DNA from: Sulfurovum sp. 16-42-52 | GTDB taxonomy: Bacteria; Campylobacterota; Campylobacteria; Campylobacterales; Sulfurovaceae | Length of the DNA: 63,543 nucleotides | Direction of reading: 5' to 3' | Assembly (NCBI GenBank): GCA_002281755.1 | Contig: NCHB01000008.1 | Location: 1 to 63,543 of the forward strand | In this document: positions 59,166-63,543 of the stretch, piece after piece | How the letters are laid out: each line of letters opens with the position of its first letter | Numbering within the stretch: position 1 is the first letter of the stretch | Notes under the pieces: generated by a model | What the model saw: the letters and a program-made list of their open reading frames with translations, nothing else | The model's database searches: none | Told to the model about the DNA's origin: nothing | Program-made: the position numbers and the translations under genes

Positions 59166-61397
59166 CTAAAACAACGACCCGCTGTCTTCTGATGCAGGCT
59201 CTAGTGGTGCTTTTTGGTTCGGATGTAGAGGGTCACCTTCATCTTCGGTTTCTTCTTCATCCATATCTATACTGACTGTTTCATCTTCATAGCTTGGGTC
59301 TTCATCGATGTTGAGTGTAGGTGCCATCTGTATCTCTGACTCATCGGGGTCTACATCTTCGGTGATTCCCACATCTTCTCCGAGCATTTCACGATACGTT
59401 CGTTCTTCTGCCGTCTCTTCTTGCCCCATCTGCTCTACATCACTTTCATCAGAAAGATTTTCATCTTCAATGACAGGAGGTTTTGGCACTCTAGGCAAAG
59501 GAGACTGCTCAGTATACAGCTCCATTTTCCCGTCATAATCGCCTCTAAATACCCCCGGAGGGATGTCAAACGTGCGTTTGGTATCAGGATACAGTTTGAT
59601 CAGTTTTTGAAAATAATACGCAAAAGCAGGTGCAGCCAAGGCACCGCCTGTTGCCCCTGCACCGATGCGTTTATTGTCATCTCTTCCTATCCATACGATG
59701 GCTTCGATGGTGGGTGAGTAACCGCAGAACCACGCATCGATGTTATTATTGGTAGTACCTGTTTTACCGGCAAGTTCGATGCCCTCTACACGGGCTTTTG
59801 TGCCCGTTCCTCTTTTGATAACATCCATCAGTACATCGGTCATCAGATAAGCTTGTTCGGGTGTAGTAAACCCTTCTATCTCCTTGGGGCGCGTCTCATA
59901 GATCACAGCGCCTTCTTTGGAGACTATTTTGCTCACCAGTCTTGGTTCTACCATGTGCCCTTTGTTGGCAAATACTGAAAATATCTGCGCCATCTTGAGT
60001 GGACTTAGACCTAAATTGCCAAGAGCGATGGACATATCTCGAGGGATGTGCGGTACATCCAAAAATGCCAATCGTTTGCGAATCGTACTCACGCCCAAAT
60101 CTGACACAAGGTTAATGGTCGCCAGGTTGCGCGAATGCACCAAAGCCTCTCTAAACGGGACAAAACCTTTAAAATCCCCTTCATAGTTTTTAGGTGACCA
60201 CACTTTGGGTTTGCCGTTTTCATAATATTGAAAGGTTCTTGCCAAGTCCGTCAAAGGTGTTGCAGGATTGTATCCCATGTCTAAAGCCGTCTGATAGATA
60301 AAAGGCTTAAAAGCTGAGCCGGGTTGACGTTTGGATTGGGTGACACGGTTAAAGGCAGATTTTTTATAGTCTGTACCCCCTATCATGGCTAAAATATCGC
60401 CTGTACTGCTCTCAACAGCTACAAACCCTGCACTCAAGGTTGATGTTTTGGCATTTTCTTTGTATTTTTTGAGGGCTTTACCATACACCAAACGAATCGC
60501 TTCATCGGCTATAGCTTGTTGTTTCATATCGATAGTGGTATAAATGGCATAGCCGCCTGTACGAATATCACCCAGTTTTCCCTTAAATTGTCTCAGTACT
60601 TCATCGACAATACCCGGTGCGATATTTTGTGTTAAAGAGGTTTTATAAATCTTAGGAGATTCTTTGACCGCTTTAAGATAATCACCCTGCGTAACCCAAC
60701 CGATGCTTTTCATGCGGTAAAGTACATTATTGGCTCTATCTAAGGCTCGTTTGTAGTGTTTGAGCGGGTTATAATAACTCGGCGCATTGGGCAAACCCAC
60801 CAAAATGGCACACTCTTTGAGTGTCAACTCATGTAATTCTTTATGAAAATACCCGTTGGCTGCAGTCTTCACCCCAAAGTAGTTATTGCCGTAAGAGACT
60901 TCATTGAGATAACGCTCGATAATATCTTCTTTGCTGAGTTCATGCTCTATCTTGAGTGCCAAAATGGCTTCTTTGAGTTTTCTGGCGAGTTTTTTCTCAT
61001 TGGTAAGCAGTTTATTTTTAATGAGCTGTTGGGTAAGGGTACTGCCGCCTTCAACAAATTTTCCTGCTTGGATGTCTTTGACGATAGCTCTGAGTATCGC
61101 ATCAGGATTGACACCGTTGTGTTCAAAAAACCGCGTGTCCTCCATCGCAACAAGACCCTCAACCAGATGTCCGGGTATCTCGTCATAGCGCGCATACAGA
61201 CGGTGCTGTCCCTTAAAGACATACGCCAATTTCTCACCGTTTCTGTCATAAATCACAGACGAGGTTTCAGGTTTGTAGTTGATGAGTTTATCTGCATCCA
61301 AAGAAACTTCTTCATAGGCATAGATAAATGCTGCAACGAGAGCCACAGAAAACATCAATGCCAGTATGATAGAACCTTTGATAACACTATTGAACAC
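59166..61397 (-). CDS. Penicillin-binding protein 1A (bifunctional)
   Basis: 743 aa. N-terminal membrane anchor ILALMFSVALVAAFIYA; glycosyltransferase family 51 motifs MEDTRFFEHNGVN and EGGSTLTQQLIKNKLL; transpeptidase motifs SxxK in RQPGSAFKPFIYQT, SRNLATINL and KTG in ELAGKTGTTNN. Builds and cross-links peptidoglycan. The C-terminal ~110 residues form a Glu/Asp-rich disordered tail (from PPVIEDENLSDE) absent from many homologues. Lies 24 bases after the BioF-like gene. Confidence 0.95.
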   Translation of the reverse strand: MFNSVIKGSIILALMFSVALVAAFIYAYEEVSLDADKLINYKPETSSVIYDRNGEKLAYVFKGQHRLYARYDEIPGHLVEGLVAMEDTRFFEHNGVNPDAILRAIVKDIQAGKFVEGGSTLTQQLIKNKLLTNEKKLARKLKEAILALKIEHELSKEDIIERYLNEVSYGNNYFGVKTAANGYFHKELHELTLKECAILVGLPNAPSYYNPLKHYKRALDRANNVLYRMKSIGWVTQGDYLKAVKESPKIYKTSLTQNIAPGIVDEVLRQFKGKLGDIRTGGYAIYTTIDMKQQAIADEAIRLVYGKALKKYKENAKTSTLSAGFVAVESSTGDILAMIGGTDYKKSAFNRVTQSKRQPGSAFKPFIYQTALDMGYNPATPLTDLARTFQYYENGKPKVWSPKNYEGDFKGFVPFREALVHSRNLATINLVSDLGVSTIRKRLAFLDVPHIPRDMSIALGNLGLSPLKMAQIFSVFANKGHMVEPRLVSKIVSKEGAVIYETRPKEIEGFTTPEQAYLMTDVLMDVIKRGTGTKARVEGIELAGKTGTTNNNIDAWFCGYSPTIEAIVWIGRDDNKRIGAGATGGALAAPAFAYYFQKLIKLYPDTKRTFDIPPGVFRGDYDGKMELYTEQSPLPRVPKPPVIEDENLSDESDVEQMGQEETAEERTYREMLGEDVGITEDVDPDESEIQMAPTLNIDEDPSYEDETVSIDMDEEETEDEGDPLHPNQKAPLEPASEDSGSLF

Positions 61398-61421
61398 AGT
61401 AAAACCTTTTATATTTTGACA

Positions 61422-62516
61422 TTATTGTACCGCGTTGTGTTGAATGAGTGCCAAGGCATGGCGAATCTTTTGTGTGGGTACACTTGTGTTTAGTATGAGA
61501 CGGATGATAGGTGTTTTAACGGTAGGCTGACGTATGGCACCGACTAGATACCCTTGTGCCATCAGCCCTTTTTGAACAAATAAAGCATGTTCATTGCTAG
61601 GCATCTCTATGGGCACGATAAGACTGTGGCACACCATACCTGTATCGTTTCTTGCCGCCATCTGTCGCTCTAAAATCTTTTTCGTATAGGTCGCTGCTTT
61701 TTTACGGATGTGTTCAATATTGACCAGTGCCAACGCCGTATCAAACACCGAAGGTGCAGTCGAGTAGATGATGGGTTTTGCTCTGTTGACCAAAAAGGCT
61801 ATAATCTCTTTAGAGGCCAAGATATACGCCCCATACGAGCCATATGCCTTACCCAGCGTCCCCATTTTGATGTGTCTTGGGGTTATCTGGATGCCATAGT
61901 ATTCGAAGATACCCATGAGCTTCAGTCCCAATACCCCTGCACTGTGCGCTTCATCGACGATGAGCAGGGCTTTAGCTTGCTCTGCAAGTTCAAAGATCTC
62001 TTTTTTACACAGATCACCACCCATAGAGTAGACACCCTCTACCGCGATGATCTGCCTAGCAGCAGGATAGGTTGCCAGTTTTGCTTTTAAGTCTTCAACA
62101 TCATTATGTGCAAATGTCACCACCCGTTCACCCAAAAGCTGCGCCGCCATCACACCGGAGGCATGGTACTCTTCATCCATAAAAAGCATATCGCCTTTTC
62201 GCACCAGTGCTTCGATGAGTGCCATATTGGCAAGAAACCCAGAGCCTACCACCAGCCCTTCTTCAAAACCGTTATACTCAGCCATCGTAAGTTCAAAGAT
62301 ACGGTGAATCGGATGGTACCCGTTGACCAGCATACTCGCTTTAGAAGTCAGTGTCTCATACTCACCCACCAGCTTCACGGCTTTTTTGAACTGTTTTTTG
62401 TTGCTTGATAGCCCCAAATAATCATTGGACGCCATATCTTGCAGGGTATCATCAAAAAGCTTACGCTCTCTGTATCGTCCCGCCTTCTTAAGGGCTTTGA
62501 GTTCATTTTCATACAT
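61422..62516 (-). CDS. BioF-like alpha-oxoamine synthase
   Basis: 364 aa from ATG 62516 (GGAG 9 bases upstream), overlapping the maf stop as ATGTATGA. Alpha-oxoamine synthase family: ASNDYLGLSSN, YHASGVMAAQLLG, VDEAHSAGVLGLKL and PLP lysine in KMGTLGKAYGSYGAYI. Most likely 8-amino-7-oxononanoate synthase of biotin synthesis. Glycine C-acetyltransferase or a lipid-related member is possible; no other biotin gene is nearby. Confidence 0.8.
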   Translation of the reverse strand: MYENELKALKKAGRYRERKLFDDTLQDMASNDYLGLSSNKKQFKKAVKLVGEYETLTSKASMLVNGYHPIHRIFELTMAEYNGFEEGLVVGSGFLANMALIEALVRKGDMLFMDEEYHASGVMAAQLLGERVVTFAHNDVEDLKAKLATYPAARQIIAVEGVYSMGGDLCKKEIFELAEQAKALLIVDEAHSAGVLGLKLMGIFEYYGIQITPRHIKMGTLGKAYGSYGAYILASKEIIAFLVNRAKPIIYSTAPSVFDTALALVNIEHIRKKAATYTKKILERQMAARNDTGMVCHSLIVPIEMPSNEHALFVQKGLMAQGYLVGAIRQPTVKTPIIRLILNTSVPTQKIRHALALIQHNAVQ

Positions 62517-63075
62517 TGTGTGCTCCAAATGTTAGCCACGGCAACAACACTTCCACCTGTAACCCCATCGCCGTACTCTCTAAACCATCAACTGATAAGA
62601 TGTAGGGTTTGCAAAATCCTTCTACCATACACGCCCCCGCTTTACCTTGCCATAACCCACTTTGAAGATAGGCTTCGAGTGCTTCTTTTTCAAATGGTGC
62701 AAACTGGTAATGCGTGGCTGAAATATCTGTAAAAAGAAACGCTTTGGATTTGTAGTGCAGCGAAGTGATGATAGAAATACTTGAGCCGCTTTGAAGAGTT
62801 AAAATGCGTCTTGCATCCTCTACATCTCTTGCTTTGCGCAAGATGCTTCCATCCTTTGCAGCGATGACCGTATCGGCACACAGAAGCGGTACGTCCAGTC
62901 CAAACTGACGCACAGCAGCCTCCATTTTTCCTTTACTTGCCGTATAAACAAAATCTTTGGCGTCCATAGTTGTGATCTGTTCTTCATCATAGCCGACTGA
63001 TTTTTGAGTAAACGCAACCCCAAATTTTTCCAAAAGCATTGCCCTGCTTGGGGAAGATGAGCACAGGTAAATCAT
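62509..63075 (-). CDS. maf: Maf-family nucleotide pyrophosphatase
   Basis: 188 aa. IYLCSSSPSRAMLLEKFG opening, LLCADTVIAAKDG with the catalytic Asp, and FEKEALEAYLQSGLWQGKAGACMVEG. Maf proteins hydrolyse non-canonical or canonical NTPs and are tied to division arrest. The C-terminal order differs a little from E. coli but all main blocks are present. Confidence 0.9.
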   Translation of the reverse strand: MIYLCSSSPSRAMLLEKFGVAFTQKSVGYDEEQITTMDAKDFVYTASKGKMEAAVRQFGLDVPLLCADTVIAAKDGSILRKARDVEDARRILTLQSGSSISIITSLHYKSKAFLFTDISATHYQFAPFEKEALEAYLQSGLWQGKAGACMVEGFCKPYILSVDGLESTAMGLQVEVLLPWLTFGAHNV

Positions 63076-63543
63076 TAAAGCCCTCTAAGGCTCACACCCA
63101 GCCATAGTGCGATTATACCCAAGACAATGTTCAGTGGTAAAAGCAGGTTAGGGATAAACTTCAGTTGTGCTTTTGCCTCCATGACATCACCTTTAGAAAA
63201 CAATTTCCATGCTTTTGCACGCTTAATGTACATATAGCTATAATTGACAGCCATAATCGTCCAAATGAACTCTTTGCTTAGAAAGAGTGATTTGAGCGCA
63301 CCATGATGTCCGCCTGTAGCTATCGCCATCACAAGACCGGTGGCAAACAAAAGGATAATGAAAACCATCACAAGATTAAAAAGTTTACCCATAATCTGCA
63401 GGGTAATCCCCAGCCGCTGCTTAGGTTGCAGCATCAACTCCATTACATCACTTTGGAGCTTCTGCTCTGCACTCACGCCTCCGCCACTGATGACAGGATG
63501 CACTGCGATGCGTATGGCTATCATCCCGCCTACCCACACAAAA
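63075..63543 (-). CDS. Integral membrane protein, CopD-like (5' end beyond window)
   Basis: The reading frame is open to the right edge of the window, so the start lies outside; at least 155 aa are visible. Segments: WVGGMIAIRIAV, a long helix LFNLVMVFIILLFATGLVMAI, EFIWTIMAVNYSYMYI and LLLPLNIVLGIIALWLGV. The F-V-W-V-G-G motif and layout recall CopD/DUF2269-type membrane proteins; this resemblance is weak. Its stop overlaps the maf start by one base. Confidence 0.6.
   Translation of the reverse strand, partial: FVWVGGMIAIRIAVHPVISGGGVSAEQKLQSDVMELMLQPKQRLGITLQIMGKLFNLVMVFIILLFATGLVMAIATGGHHGALKSLFLSKEFIWTIMAVNYSYMYIKRAKAWKLFSKGDVMEAKAQLKFIPNLLLPLNIVLGIIALWLGVSLRGL

Noticed and set aside
1-63543. 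tRNA genes, rRNA genes, CRISPR arrays and insertion sequences
   Set aside because: All gaps above 60 bases were read on both strands; none has a cloverleaf-like element, regularly spaced repeats or a transposase.

Overview
The window is a gene-dense bacterial chromosome segment of moderate GC content. It most likely comes from a Campylobacterota (epsilonproteobacterial) sulfur-oxidiser of the Sulfurovum/Sulfurimonas kind. The evidence is gene order and content read from the translations: the block rpsP-khpA-rimM-trmD-rplS; a zinc-ribbon FlgZ (HP0958)-like gene next to a Nif3 gene and glyQ; murC beside mutS2; a single XerH-type recombinase; very small gaps; and upstream -10 boxes close to TATAAT that usually lack a -35. 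The genus is inference.

Layout. 1-2246: the end of rpsR, then a two-gene operon of an ornithine-cyclodeaminase-family protein and an ATP-grasp ligase. 2266-4769: a lipoprotein subtilase with cadherin and P domains, followed by a small secreted protein resembling a subtilase propeptide, closed by a symmetric terminator. 4829-25250, minus strand: a lipoprotein of unknown function, a Fur regulator, hisG, coaX, xerH, a BamB/YfgM-like pair, mutS2, murC, dapC, a PBP4-SPOR fusion, an ovothiol pair (ovoA plus a PLP C-S lyase), and secF-secD-yajC. lnt diverges from yajC.

26574-30477 is an accessory/defence patch: a MntA/HepT toxin-antitoxin pair whose HepT toxin carries a nonsense codon, a DUF262-HNH nuclease overlapping an EcoRI-family adenine methyltransferase, a small divergent HTH protein, and a Phd/ParE pair. 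30493-44709 returns to core genes: a CYTH-CHAD protein, yidD-pyrC-cysK-pabC plus an SspB-like ClpXP adaptor candidate, a LysR regulator, a UvrD/PcrA helicase, truB, ispE, a desaturase, YcaO with a retropepsin-like peptidase, and smpB. 44835-56655, minus strand, holds the ribosome/tRNA block, ffh, rluA-family, waaA, flgZ-like, nif3, purE-purK, glyQ, a second purE paralogue and a U32 tRNA-modification protein. 56735-59016 has a PHP histidinol phosphatase and glnA. 59166-63543 has PBP1A, a BioF-like enzyme, maf and a partial membrane protein.

No tRNA, rRNA, CRISPR array or insertion sequence was seen, and no gene-free stretch exceeds about 215 bases. The most interesting items are the split protease/propeptide pair, the SspB-like protein, the disabled HepT, the non-EcoRI nuclease paired with an EcoRI-type methylase, the two PurE paralogues (one with an altered GSxSD motif), and repeated TATAAT-N6-ATG promoters that predict leaderless mRNAs.
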